Counted from the stretch's first letter, positions 16,012-24,125 are shown. The stretch is DNA of 31,038 nucleotides from Candidatus Omnitrophota bacterium (GCA_028718265.1 JAQUMG010000002.1:1-31038), one strand, 5' to 3'. Notes: generated by a model not told the origin, from the sequence alone. Made by a program: numbers and translations.

Positions 16012-16550
16012 TGAGAAGAAGAGGCAGGGAAGAAGAACATCAGGAAAAGGTTCTTGATGTTGATGCAACGATGCAAGGTACCTTGACTTTCCGCGACGCC
16101 GTTAATCTTCGCATAAACGGCAGTTTCGAAGGTACCCTTGACACAAAGGGAAACCTGATGATAAGCGAAACGGCCACGGTGAAAGCGGAAATCAGAGGCG
16201 AAAATATCGTCGTCGCAGGCCGCGTTTACGGTAATATTATTGCAGAGCGCGAGCTTAAACTTATTCCGCCGGGCCACGTAACAGGCGATATTACGACGCC
16301 GCGCCTCAGCATATTGGAAGGGGCTGTGCTTGACGGCCAATGCCATATGACTGCTCCGGACAGCAATATCGATGACTTCGTAAAGAATATCCTGACTGCC
16401 GAAGAGCTGGCGAAATACCTTGAGGTTGATACCTCCATGGTTTTCGAATGGGCAAATTCGGGCAAATTACCGGCATTCAAGGAAAAAGACATGTGGAAGT
16501 TTGACCGAAATAAAATTGACGAATGGGTTGCGAACGGCAAAGTTATTTAA
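16008..16550 (+). CDS. Bactofilin fused to an excisionase-type helix-turn-helix domain
   Basis: Residues about 13-118 form a bactofilin (DUF583) domain: a right-handed beta-helix with short glycine-turn repeats such as INGSFEGTLDTKGNLMI, VKAEIRGENIVVAGRVYGNI and IPPGHVTGDITTPRLSILEG. Bactofilins polymerise without nucleotide into cytoskeletal filaments, often on the membrane. Residues about 128-178 are a MerR/excisionase-like HTH_17 domain: ILTAEELAKYLEVDTSMVFEWA, then GKLPAFKEKDMWKFDRNKIDEWV as wing and last helix. No frameshift or stop separates the two, so this is one protein of 180 residues. The normal bactofilin C-terminal tail is replaced by the HTH. Its ATG overlaps the MgtC stop; ATG 16011 is equally possible with GGAGGTG upstream. 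DNA binding is inferred. Confidence 0.9.
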   Translation: MMRRRGREEEHQEKVLDVDATMQGTLTFRDAVNLRINGSFEGTLDTKGNLMISETATVKAEIRGENIVVAGRVYGNIIAERELKLIPPGHVTGDITTPRLSILEGAVLDGQCHMTAPDSNIDDFVKNILTAEELAKYLEVDTSMVFEWANSGKLPAFKEKDMWKFDRNKIDEWVANGKVI

Positions 16551-16564
16551 TGAAGGATAGATAA

Positions 16565-16963
16565 ATGCATGATAAACTGTTGAATATAAAAGAAGTCGCT
16601 GACTATCTTAGCTTACCCGAAGATATGATCAAAGACCTTGTCGCAAAAGGCGAGTTACCGGCCTATAAAGTCGGAGGCCTGCTTCTTCGGTTTAAGAAAG
16701 AACAGATCGAACAGTACCGCAAAAAATCGACTCCCGGTAATGCCGGGGAAAATACGACAGCTGCCGACAGGACCGAAAATCGTTTTGCTCATCTTACCGG
16801 AGACCGGGAGGCCGGGGGAGGCCGCCGTATTCTCAAAAGACAGGGAGAAGGGGTTTCGTATTCCCCGCTGGAAAGATTAGAAGATTTTTTATATTATAAC
16901 GACTTTTATCTGCTCTCGCTTATTTTACTGGTATTAGTCGTATTTGCGATACTTGAACTATAA
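16565..16963 (+). CDS. Tail-anchored membrane protein with an excisionase-type helix-turn-helix
   Basis: The 132-residue protein starts with an HTH_17 domain (residues 5-53: LLNIKEVADYLSLPEDMIKDLV, GELPAYKVGGLLLRFKKEQIEQY) that matches the HTH of the preceding bactofilin in pattern. A hydrophilic, glycine- and charge-rich linker follows (54-105). The protein ends with one hydrophobic segment (about 113-131), leaving almost no residues behind it. The HTH would stay in the cytoplasm on the inner membrane. AAGGA at 16553-16557 marks the start. It overlaps larB by one base. No known family of this architecture comes to mind. A membrane-bound regulator or DNA tether is possible. Confidence 0.87.
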   Translation: MHDKLLNIKEVADYLSLPEDMIKDLVAKGELPAYKVGGLLLRFKKEQIEQYRKKSTPGNAGENTTAADRTENRFAHLTGDREAGGGRRILKRQGEGVSYSPLERLEDFLYYNDFYLLSLILLVLVVFAILEL

Positions 16964-17730
16964 TGAGAAGCGAAAATATGCTGCACGAAGTCTTGGCGGG
17001 AGTCAGGGGCAGGAAAATTGCGATCAATAAAGCGGCGCGGGTGCTGAAAGGCCTTCCCTCGGCAGATCTTAAGTTCGCAAATATTGATTGCGCCCGTCAT
17101 TCAAGGTGCGGTTTTCCGGAGGCGGTGTATTGCGAAGGCAAAACCGCCGGGCAGATAAAACGCATATCGCGCGAGATGTTAAGCCGCGACGGGTTCGTGC
17201 TTTTAACGCGCCTGTCGGCAACATCGTACAGGAACGTAAAACGCGCGTTGCCCGGATTGAAATATAATAAACTCGGCAGAGTGGCCTATTGTTACAGGAA
17301 GTCATCGGCCCCGCGTTTCGATAACAGGAAAAAACCGGTTCTGATCATAACCGCGGGAACGTGCGATATTCCGGTGGCGGAAGAGGCAAAAGCCACGCTT
17401 TTAGTATCGGGGAATGAAGTAAAGACATTATATGATGTAGGTGTTGCAGGCATACACAGACTGTTTAATAAAGCGGACGAGATCGGAAACGCGAACGTAA
17501 TAATAGTGGTTGCGGGCATGGAAGGCGCGCTCGCAAGTGTAGTCGGCGGGATCGTTTCTAATCCCGTGATAGCAGTGCCGACGAGCTGCGGTTACGGAGT
17601 AAGCCTTAAGGGGCTGGCGCCGCTTCTTACCATGCTTAACAGTTGTGCGCCGGGAGTTTGCGTAGTAAATATCGATAACGGTTTCGGTGCCGCGTATATC
17701 GCGAACATGATTAATCGTATAAACTTATAG
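16963..17730 (+). CDS. larB: Nickel pincer cofactor biosynthesis protein LarB
   Basis: LarB carboxylates and hydrolyses nicotinic acid adenine dinucleotide, the first step to the nickel-pincer nucleotide cofactor of lactate racemase and related enzymes. The protein has the PurE-like fold in its C-terminal half, with VLIITAGTCDIPVAEEA, TLYDVGVAGIHRL, VAGMEGALASVVGG, VPTSCGYG, MLNSCAPG and VNIDNGFGAAY. C228 in NSCAPG is the likely match of the catalytic cysteine of Lactobacillus LarB. The ATG at 16978 is an alternative start that fits the family N-terminus better (MLHEVLAGVRGRKI). LarC and LarE are not in this window. It sits between the HTH genes and the pilus ATPases. Confidence 0.9.
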   Translation: MRSENMLHEVLAGVRGRKIAINKAARVLKGLPSADLKFANIDCARHSRCGFPEAVYCEGKTAGQIKRISREMLSRDGFVLLTRLSATSYRNVKRALPGLKYNKLGRVAYCYRKSSAPRFDNRKKPVLIITAGTCDIPVAEEAKATLLVSGNEVKTLYDVGVAGIHRLFNKADEIGNANVIIVVAGMEGALASVVGGIVSNPVIAVPTSCGYGVSLKGLAPLLTMLNSCAPGVCVVNIDNGFGAAYIANMINRINL

Positions 17731-17754
17731 CTTAAAGTTTAAGGCTGACAAAAT

Positions 17755-19464
17755 ATGCCGATAAAACCGGAAATGATAGAGGAAATGCTCAAAGGCACCG
17801 GCCTTCTCAAGGCCGCTGATATAAGAGACGCCCTGCGTCAGCAGCGTGATACGAGGGAGCGTCTTGGCCTTATATTATTGCGAAAAGGGTGCATAACGGA
17901 CGAAAACATAAGAAATGTCGTTACGGAACAGATCGGCGCAGAGGTCCAGGAGACGCGCAACATGAAGATCCCACCGGACGCCTTCAGAAAAGTTCCTATG
18001 ACATTTGCCCATCATCATCGTGTTGTGCCCGTGAAGCTCGACAATAACACACTTACCGTTGCAACCGATAACCCTTTCAATTTCCTGGCATTCGGCAACT
18101 TCAGACTTTTCCTCGGATGCAATATGGAAGGTATCCTCACTACGGAAGAAGATATCGATATATTACTGGAAAAGCATTACGGCCTGAAAGAAGGCGCGCC
18201 TATCGATGCGTTAGTAGCCGGCATGGATACCAAGACAAGAACCGAACGGCGGGCGGCAGGCGAGAAAAAAGCGGAAGCAGTTGCGAAAGAGGAAGAAACG
18301 CCGGTAGTAAAGCTGGTAAACCTTCTGATAGCGGAGGCATTTAAAAAGAGGGCGAGCGATATTCATATCGAGCCGCTGGAAAATAAATTTCGCATAAGAT
18401 ACAGAATAGACGGTGTTCTGCATGAAGTGCCGGGGCCGCCGAAGCGATTGCAGGCGGCTGTCATAAGCCGTATGAAGATCATGGCCGGCATGGATATAGC
18501 CGAAAAAAGATTACCGCAGGACGGCAGGATCAGGATAGCAATCGGCGGCAAAGAATTGGATCTCAGGGCGTCGACGCTTCCCGCCATATACGGCGAAAGT
18601 CTGGTCCTGAGAATTCTTGATAAATCGAGTTTTCTTTTAGGCCTGAAGGAACTGGGATTTATGCCGGACGATGAAAAGAAATTCGAGCGCCTGATAAAAT
18701 CGCCTAACGGTATACTTCTGGTTACCGGCCCGACAGGCAGCGGAAAGACTACGACTCTGTACGCCTCTCTCAGCCATATAAACAGGCCGGACAGGAAGCT
18801 TATTACCGTCGAGGACCCCGTAGAATACCAGATAAGCGGCATAAATCAGGTACAGGTAAGACCGCAGATAAACCTTACGTTTGCCATGGGCTTGAGAAGT
18901 ATTTTGCGCCAGGCCCCTGATGTCATAATGGTCGGCGAAATCAGGGATTCCGAGACGGCTCAGATAGCGATACAGGCATCATTAACAGGGCATCTGGTAT
19001 TTTCCACGTTACATACTAACGACGCGCCGGGCGCTGTGACGAGACTGATTGACATGGGCATCAAACCATATCTTGTGGCTTCATCCGTCCAGGCTGTTCT
19101 TGCCCAGCGATTAGTAAGAGTCATATGCCCGTCGTGCAAAGCCGAGTATAAACCGTCCAAAGAAGAAATTATGGCCGTGAACCTTGCGCCGGAGCAATTG
19201 AAGACCGCGAAATTTTATCAAGGTAAAGGCTGCGACGATTGCACGCAAACCGGCTACAAGGGCCGAATAGGTATTTTTGAATTGCTCATCATGGGCGATG
19301 AGGTGCGCGAAGTTGTCTTCGAAAAAGTTTCCAGCAGCATTATTAAGGAAAAGGCAAAAAAAATGGGGATGATGACGCTGAGGGAAGACGGCATGCGTAA
19401 GGTTTTGAATGGCATGACCACCATATCAGAGGTCATGAGAGTAACCCAGCAGGATATTGTTTAG
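17755..19464 (+). CDS. PilB/GspE-type assembly ATPase (first copy)
   Basis: The 569-residue hexameric ATPase powers extension of a type IV pilus or type II pseudopilus. It has an N-terminal MshEN-type domain (about 10-145), a linker, then the motor: SDIHIEP, PQDGRI, Walker A GPTGSGKT (325-332), Asp box VEDPVEYQ, Walker B DVIMVGEIRD (389-398), His box GHLVFSTLHTNDA, and a zinc site with C458, C461, C493 and C496. All catalytic elements look intact. PilB or GspE cannot be decided from sequence alone. The start follows larB by 24 bases with a weak ribosome binding site. A second PilB-type gene lies one gene downstream. Confidence 0.94.
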   Translation: MPIKPEMIEEMLKGTGLLKAADIRDALRQQRDTRERLGLILLRKGCITDENIRNVVTEQIGAEVQETRNMKIPPDAFRKVPMTFAHHHRVVPVKLDNNTLTVATDNPFNFLAFGNFRLFLGCNMEGILTTEEDIDILLEKHYGLKEGAPIDALVAGMDTKTRTERRAAGEKKAEAVAKEEETPVVKLVNLLIAEAFKKRASDIHIEPLENKFRIRYRIDGVLHEVPGPPKRLQAAVISRMKIMAGMDIAEKRLPQDGRIRIAIGGKELDLRASTLPAIYGESLVLRILDKSSFLLGLKELGFMPDDEKKFERLIKSPNGILLVTGPTGSGKTTTLYASLSHINRPDRKLITVEDPVEYQISGINQVQVRPQINLTFAMGLRSILRQAPDVIMVGEIRDSETAQIAIQASLTGHLVFSTLHTNDAPGAVTRLIDMGIKPYLVASSVQAVLAQRLVRVICPSCKAEYKPSKEEIMAVNLAPEQLKTAKFYQGKGCDDCTQTGYKGRIGIFELLIMGDEVREVVFEKVSSSIIKEKAKKMGMMTLREDGMRKVLNGMTTISEVMRVTQQDIV

Positions 19465-19496
19465 CACTTAACAAGTTTTTAACATGGGAGATAAAT

Positions 19497-20564
19497 ATGG
19501 AAATAGACCAGCTATTACAGATATGTATTGAGCGAAATGCGTCCGATATTCATCTTACCGTCGGAAAGCCGCCTACTCTGAGAGTAGACGGCATGCTCGA
19601 TCCGCTCGATTATAATCCCCTGACGGCGGCAGATACGGAAAATCTTATCAAGTCGATAACCAGTGAAAGCCATCTGCAGAAAGTGCAGAAATTCGGCGGC
19701 GTGGATTTCGGTCTGAGTTTCGGCGAAGTTGCGAGGTTCCGAGTCTCTGTCTATAAACAGAAGGGATACTGGGGAACGTCGCTGAGGTTGATACCGTCGA
19801 GGCTTCTGACATTCGAAGAGATCGGCCTGCCGATCATCGTAAAAGAATTACTTCACAGACCAAGAGGGCTGGTTTTAGTCACGGGCCCCACGGGCAGCGG
19901 GAAGACATCGACGCTTGCATCCATGACCGACTACATAAATACAAACCGCGACGCGCATATAATAACCATAGAAGACCCGATAGAATATTACCATGAACAC
20001 AAAAAAGGCATCATAACCCAGCGCGAATTAGGCGTTGACGTGTTTTCATTCAGCGAGGCGATAATAAAGGGCCTCAGGATGAATCCGGACGTCATGCTTG
20101 TAGGCGAAATGCGCGACCTGGCGACGATAGAAGCCGCCATTCTTGCCGCGGAAACAGGGCATCTGGTCCTGGCGACACTGCATACCACAAGCGCATCCCA
20201 GACGGTAGACAGGATAATTAACGTATTTCCTCCGCAGCAGCAGGAACAGGTGAGGATACAGTTGTCCACTTCGATTCTGGCGATATTCTGTCAGCAGCTT
20301 CTCTTAAAGGCGACGAAAAAAGGCAGAATGGCCGCGTTTGAAATAATGATCTCGACGTCGTCAATCCAGAATCTGATACGCGAAAAGAAGACATTCCGCA
20401 TAACATCCGATATACAGACCGGCGCCAAGTACGGCATGAAGACCTTTGATTCGTCGTTGATAGAATTGTACCAGCGCCACCTTATCGATTATCAGACAAT
20501 GCTTAGCAAGGCTTTTGAGCCGGATCAGATCGAATTGAGATTTCAAAAAGGAAGGAAGCCGTAA
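19497..20564 (+). CDS. pilT: Twitching motility retraction ATPase PilT
   Basis: The 355-residue protein is the retraction ATPase of type IV pili. It lacks the MshEN domain and the zinc cysteines of PilB. It shows an N-terminal PAS-like region (ASDIHLTVGKPPTLRVDG), Walker A GPTGSGKT (130-137), Asp box IEDPIEYYH, Walker B DVMLVGEMRD (198-207), His box GHLVLATLHTTSA, and the PilT signature IQNLIRE (290-296), close to the classic AIRNLIRE needed for retraction. GGGAG at 19486-19490 precedes the ATG. PilT is not part of classic type II secretion, so its place here argues for a retractable pilus. Confidence 0.95.
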   Translation: MEIDQLLQICIERNASDIHLTVGKPPTLRVDGMLDPLDYNPLTAADTENLIKSITSESHLQKVQKFGGVDFGLSFGEVARFRVSVYKQKGYWGTSLRLIPSRLLTFEEIGLPIIVKELLHRPRGLVLVTGPTGSGKTSTLASMTDYINTNRDAHIITIEDPIEYYHEHKKGIITQRELGVDVFSFSEAIIKGLRMNPDVMLVGEMRDLATIEAAILAAETGHLVLATLHTTSASQTVDRIINVFPPQQQEQVRIQLSTSILAIFCQQLLLKATKKGRMAAFEIMISTSSIQNLIREKKTFRITSDIQTGAKYGMKTFDSSLIELYQRHLIDYQTMLSKAFEPDQIELRFQKGRKP

Positions 20565-20566
20565 AT

Positions 20567-22312
20567 ATGGCGGAAACGTCGCCCCAATCCGGTCAACCGA
20601 AAGATAAAAAATATAAATCTCTGGGAAAACTGCTGATGGACAGAGGCATGATCACTGAAAATCAGCTCCAGCAGGCGCTGGATGAACAGAGATATACCGG
20701 GAAGCTTTTAGGCAGGACGCTGGTAGAGCTGGGCTTCGTTAAAGAAGAAGATATACTTAAAACTTTGGGTATTCAGGCGGGGATAGAGTTTGTCGATCTA
20801 TCAAAAATCTCGATACCCAAAAACGTACTGCAAAAAATATCGCCTACGATCATAAAGATATATAAAATACTGCCGATCAAATTCGAAAACGGCCTGCTCA
20901 CCATAGCGATGAGCGATCCTCTTAACGTAGACGTATCGGACGATCTGCGTTTCATGCTAGGGTGCAACATAAAAGGCGTCATTGCTACGGAAGCCAGCAT
21001 CCTCGACGCCATCCAGAAACATTACGGTGAAGGCGGCGAATCGATAGATGAACTCTTAAGCGAGATCGAGAAGAGCGTTCCTGCTATGCCGCAGGAGGAA
21101 GAAGAGGAAGTGACCGACGTTGTGGTGCTGCAGGAACTTGCGTCGCAGCCGCCCGTCGTAAAATTACTGAACCTTATACTTCTGCAGGCCGTGAAAGACA
21201 GGGCATCCGATATACACTTTGAGCCTTTCGAAGACAAATATATGATCCGGTACAGGGTGGACGGCATATTGTACGACATAACGAATCCGCCGAAGAATCT
21301 CGCCCTGGCCGTAAGTTCCAGAATAAAGGTCATGTCTAACCTTGACATAGCCGAACGCCGACTCCCGCAGGATGGGCGCACAATGGTATCGGTGGAAGGC
21401 AAAAATATAGACTTGAGAGTATCTACGCTTCCGACGGTTTTCGGCGAAAGCGTCGTTATGAGAGTCCTGGACAAGGACGTGGTAAGTTTGTCGCTGGACC
21501 AGATAGGGATGTCGGATAACGTAAAACGCGAAGTGCGGCGCATAGCAAGCAAACCCAACGGCATAATGCTGGCTACCGGTCCTACGGGCTGCGGCAAGAC
21601 GACGACCCTTTATTCGTGCCTGCGCGAGATAAATAAAATCGATTATAAGATAATAACGACGGAAGATCCGGTCGAATATGACATACCGGGCATAATACAG
21701 GTTTCGATTAAGCCGAAGATAAACCTGAATTTTGCGACGTGCCTTCGCCATATACTGCGCCAGGATCCCGATATAATAATGGTCGGCGAAATCAGGGATG
21801 CGGAAACGGCGCAGATAGCCATACAGGCATCGCTTACGGGGCATCTGGTCCTCAGCACGCTGCATACCAACGATGCGCCCGGCACAATAACAAGATTGAT
21901 AAATATGGGAGTGGAGCCGTTTCTTATAACGTCGACCCTGGAGGTCATAATCGCGCAGAGGCTGGTGAGGGTCATATGCAAGAATTGCCGCGAGCGGTAT
22001 GATCCCGACTCAAAAACGCTTGAAGAAATAAATCTTACCAAGGAAGAGCATAAAGGCATGGTTTTTTATCGCGGCAAGGGCTGTAGTCAATGTAATAAAA
22101 CCGGTTATCGGGGAAGGACAGGCATATACGAGCTTCTTGTCATTACTGAACCCCTGAAGTCACTGATAATGGACAGGGTTCAGACGAACGCCCTGAGAGA
22201 CGCTGCCCGCAAGGAAGGCATGCTTACGTTAAGAGAAGACGGCCTTCAGAAAGTGCGTGAAGGCATAACTACATTAGAAGAGGTTGTCCGCGAAACCCAG
22301 CAGTATGTTTAA
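20567..22312 (+). CDS. PilB/GspE-type assembly ATPase (second copy)
   Basis: The 581-residue ATPase has an N-terminal MshEN domain (LGKLLMDRGMITENQLQQAL, about 19-155), a glutamate-rich linker (173-190), and the full motor with Walker A GPTGCGKT (338-345), Asp box TEDPVEYD, Walker B DIIMVGEIRD (402-411), His box GHLVLSTLHTNDA, and zinc cysteines C471, C474, C506 and C509. The cysteine inside the Walker A loop, where serine is usual, is a permitted position. Its sequence differs clearly from the first copy, so the two are older paralogues, not a recent duplication. It begins two bases after pilT and is followed by pilC. Confidence 0.94.
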   Translation: MAETSPQSGQPKDKKYKSLGKLLMDRGMITENQLQQALDEQRYTGKLLGRTLVELGFVKEEDILKTLGIQAGIEFVDLSKISIPKNVLQKISPTIIKIYKILPIKFENGLLTIAMSDPLNVDVSDDLRFMLGCNIKGVIATEASILDAIQKHYGEGGESIDELLSEIEKSVPAMPQEEEEEVTDVVVLQELASQPPVVKLLNLILLQAVKDRASDIHFEPFEDKYMIRYRVDGILYDITNPPKNLALAVSSRIKVMSNLDIAERRLPQDGRTMVSVEGKNIDLRVSTLPTVFGESVVMRVLDKDVVSLSLDQIGMSDNVKREVRRIASKPNGIMLATGPTGCGKTTTLYSCLREINKIDYKIITTEDPVEYDIPGIIQVSIKPKINLNFATCLRHILRQDPDIIMVGEIRDAETAQIAIQASLTGHLVLSTLHTNDAPGTITRLINMGVEPFLITSTLEVIIAQRLVRVICKNCRERYDPDSKTLEEINLTKEEHKGMVFYRGKGCSQCNKTGYRGRTGIYELLVITEPLKSLIMDRVQTNALRDAARKEGMLTLREDGLQKVREGITTLEEVVRETQQYV

Positions 22313-22322
22313 AAGGTGAAAA

Positions 22323-23585
22323 ATGGCACTATACTCATATAAAGCTATAGATAAATTCGGAAAAGAAATACAGGACGAAATAGAAGTCGCGAGTTACGAC
22401 GAAGCGATAAAACGGTTGCGCGGCCTGGGTTATTTTCCTACCCAGATTACGGCAAAGCGAAGCAAGGCGCCGGCCCGCGGCGAGGCGTTTGGTGCGGGGG
22501 CAAAGCCCGGGTTTTCGCTGAACATGTCTCTTCCGTTTCTTGGCAATTCCGTTAAGTCAAAGCAGATAACGATTTTTACGCGGCAGCTTGCAACGCTTAT
22601 CGGCGCAGGACTGCCGCTGGTAAGAAGTCTGAATATTCTGCGCGACCAGATGAAGCAGGGCGCTTTTCATGATATCGTCAACAGTATTGCCGGCCAGGTG
22701 GAGAGCGGAAGTACCTTCAGCGATGCGCTGATGAAGTATCCGAGAGTATTTTCGATATTATTCGTAAATACGGTAAAAGCCGGCGAAACCGGAGGCGTTC
22801 TGGAGGTAGTTCTGACACGGCTCGCAGATTTTAACGAAAAGAGCGAAAAACTGCGGGGCAAAATAAAATCCGCACTTGTATATCCCGCGCTTGTCATATC
22901 GATTGCGCTGGGTGTCCTGTCATTTCTTGTCATATTCGTCATTCCTAAATTTATGGAACTATTTAAGGAAATAGGTACTGAAATGCCTTTGCCGACGCTC
23001 ATACTGCTGAAGATAAGCGATTTTATGCAGCATCAATGGGTGTTCGGGATTTTGTTTATAATCGGCCTTGCAATAGGATACACTCTTTTGCTAAGGCTGC
23101 CCGTTTTCCGGTATATCACGGACAAGATAAAACTGCAATTGCCCGTATTCGGCGTTTTGATTCAAAAGGTAGCGATCGCCCGATTTTCGCGTACGCTCGG
23201 AACGCTCATTTCAAGCGGCGTGCCGATTTTACAGGCCCTTATGATCACAAAGGACACTGCCGGAAACGACGTAATCGCCCGTTCTTTAGGCCGGGTTCAT
23301 GATAGCATACGCGAAGGCGAATCAATAGCCGGTCCGCTATCCAAAACGAAGATATTTCCGCTGATGGTAGTGAACATGATAAGCGTAGGAGAGGAAACCG
23401 GCTCACTTGACCAGATGCTGAACAAGGTGGCCGATACGTATGATGAGGAAGTTGATGCGACTGTTAGCGCGCTTACTTCGATGCTTGAGCCGCTTCTGAT
23501 CGTATTTCTGGGCTTGATAGTCGGCGGTATCGTAATAGCGATGTTTTTACCGCTGGTCAAGCTATTGACTACGTTAAGTGCGTAA
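22323..23585 (+). CDS. pilC: PilC/GspF-type inner membrane platform protein
   Basis: The 420-residue protein is the inner-membrane platform on which the assembly ATPases act. It starts with the family motif ALYSYKAIDKFGKEI. It has two T2SSF domains (about 82-205 and 288-410) with the repeats FTRQLATLIGAGLPLVRSL and FSRTLGTLISSGVPILQAL, each with a GETGG or GEETGSL signature, and three membrane helices near 188-212, 238-262 and 382-410. AAAGGTGA before the ATG is the ribosome binding site. It is the only platform protein beside three ATPases. A probable promoter overlaps its stop. Confidence 0.95.
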   Translation: MALYSYKAIDKFGKEIQDEIEVASYDEAIKRLRGLGYFPTQITAKRSKAPARGEAFGAGAKPGFSLNMSLPFLGNSVKSKQITIFTRQLATLIGAGLPLVRSLNILRDQMKQGAFHDIVNSIAGQVESGSTFSDALMKYPRVFSILFVNTVKAGETGGVLEVVLTRLADFNEKSEKLRGKIKSALVYPALVISIALGVLSFLVIFVIPKFMELFKEIGTEMPLPTLILLKISDFMQHQWVFGILFIIGLAIGYTLLLRLPVFRYITDKIKLQLPVFGVLIQKVAIARFSRTLGTLISSGVPILQALMITKDTAGNDVIARSLGRVHDSIREGESIAGPLSKTKIFPLMVVNMISVGEETGSLDQMLNKVADTYDEEVDATVSALTSMLEPLLIVFLGLIVGGIVIAMFLPLVKLLTTLSA

Positions 23586-23593
23586 TGTATACT
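23565..23593 (+). promoter_or_regulatory. Predicted sigma-70 promoter for the pseudopilin genes
   Basis: TTGACT (23565-23570), a 17-base spacer and TATACT (23588-23593), preceded by TG, lie over the end of pilC. A second TATACT overlaps at 23593-23598. Initiation would fall next to the AGGAGGA of gspG, giving an unusually short leader. This is a visual prediction. Confidence 0.45.
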
Positions 23594-23599
23594 ATACTT

Positions 23600-23606
23600 A
23601 GGAGGA
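23600..23606 (+). promoter_or_regulatory. Shine-Dalgarno site of gspG with long spacing
   Basis: AGGAGGA is strong, but its distance of 11 bases to the ATG at 23618 is longer than usual. A nearer TTG at 23611 is out of frame and soon stops, and TGA at 23612 closes the gspG frame upstream, so ATG 23618 must be the start. Confidence 0.6.
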
Positions 23607-23617
23607 TATATTGAGCT

Positions 23618-24118
23618 ATGTATAAGAAAAATACGCAAGCCCTTACACTGATGGAACTTCTGATAGTTATGACCATAATATTCGTACTCGCCGGCCTGAT
23701 AGTAGGCACGAGCGGCCCTGCCAGCCAGTCTGCCAAGAAGCGGAAGGCTGAGGTTATGATTTCGGCATTGGAAACGGCAGCGACTATGTACCATGCGGAT
23801 ACTGGGCTATATCCGCCGGACGCAGAAACCGGATTTCCTAATTCGTCCGCAGTCTTATATGATTATCTTACAAATACCACTACTCATGAAGCAGGGGGCT
23901 CATCTGCGGTGGCTGGATGGAGCGGTCCATATATGGAGTTTAAAAGAAGCGAAGATTTAAGTACTACAACGCCATATCAAATATTAGACCCGTGGAAGAA
24001 TGCGTATCATTACGATTCAACATCTCCAACGAATAACACGCATAGTTTTGATCTTTGGTCGAATGGGCCTGATAAAACCGATGATTCTGGCGGCGATGAT
24101 GACATCAATAATTGGTAA
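23618..24118 (+). CDS. gspG: Major pseudopilin, GspG-like
   Basis: The 166-residue protein has a short basic leader, then the prepilin helix LTLMELLIVMTIIFVLAGLIV. The Glu5 needed for assembly is present, counting from the leucine after the cleavage site. The residue at -1 is alanine (TQA before LTLME), not the normal glycine. The C-terminal part has GLYPPD, GWSGPYM, DPWKNAYHY and the GspG-type calcium-loop ending SNGPDKTDDSGGDDDINNW. It is the first of five pseudopilin genes in the order G-H-I-J-K and should form the body of the pseudopilus under the inner membrane and in the periplasm. Confidence 0.9.
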   Translation: MYKKNTQALTLMELLIVMTIIFVLAGLIVGTSGPASQSAKKRKAEVMISALETAATMYHADTGLYPPDAETGFPNSSAVLYDYLTNTTTHEAGGSSAVAGWSGPYMEFKRSEDLSTTTPYQILDPWKNAYHYDSTSPTNNTHSFDLWSNGPDKTDDSGGDDDINNW

Positions 24119-24125
24119 AAAATCG

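Noticed and set aside
24000..24125. Upstream extension of GspH from 24000
   Set aside because: It overlaps the end of gspG and would place 42 extra residues before the prepilin helix, unlike any pseudopilin leader.
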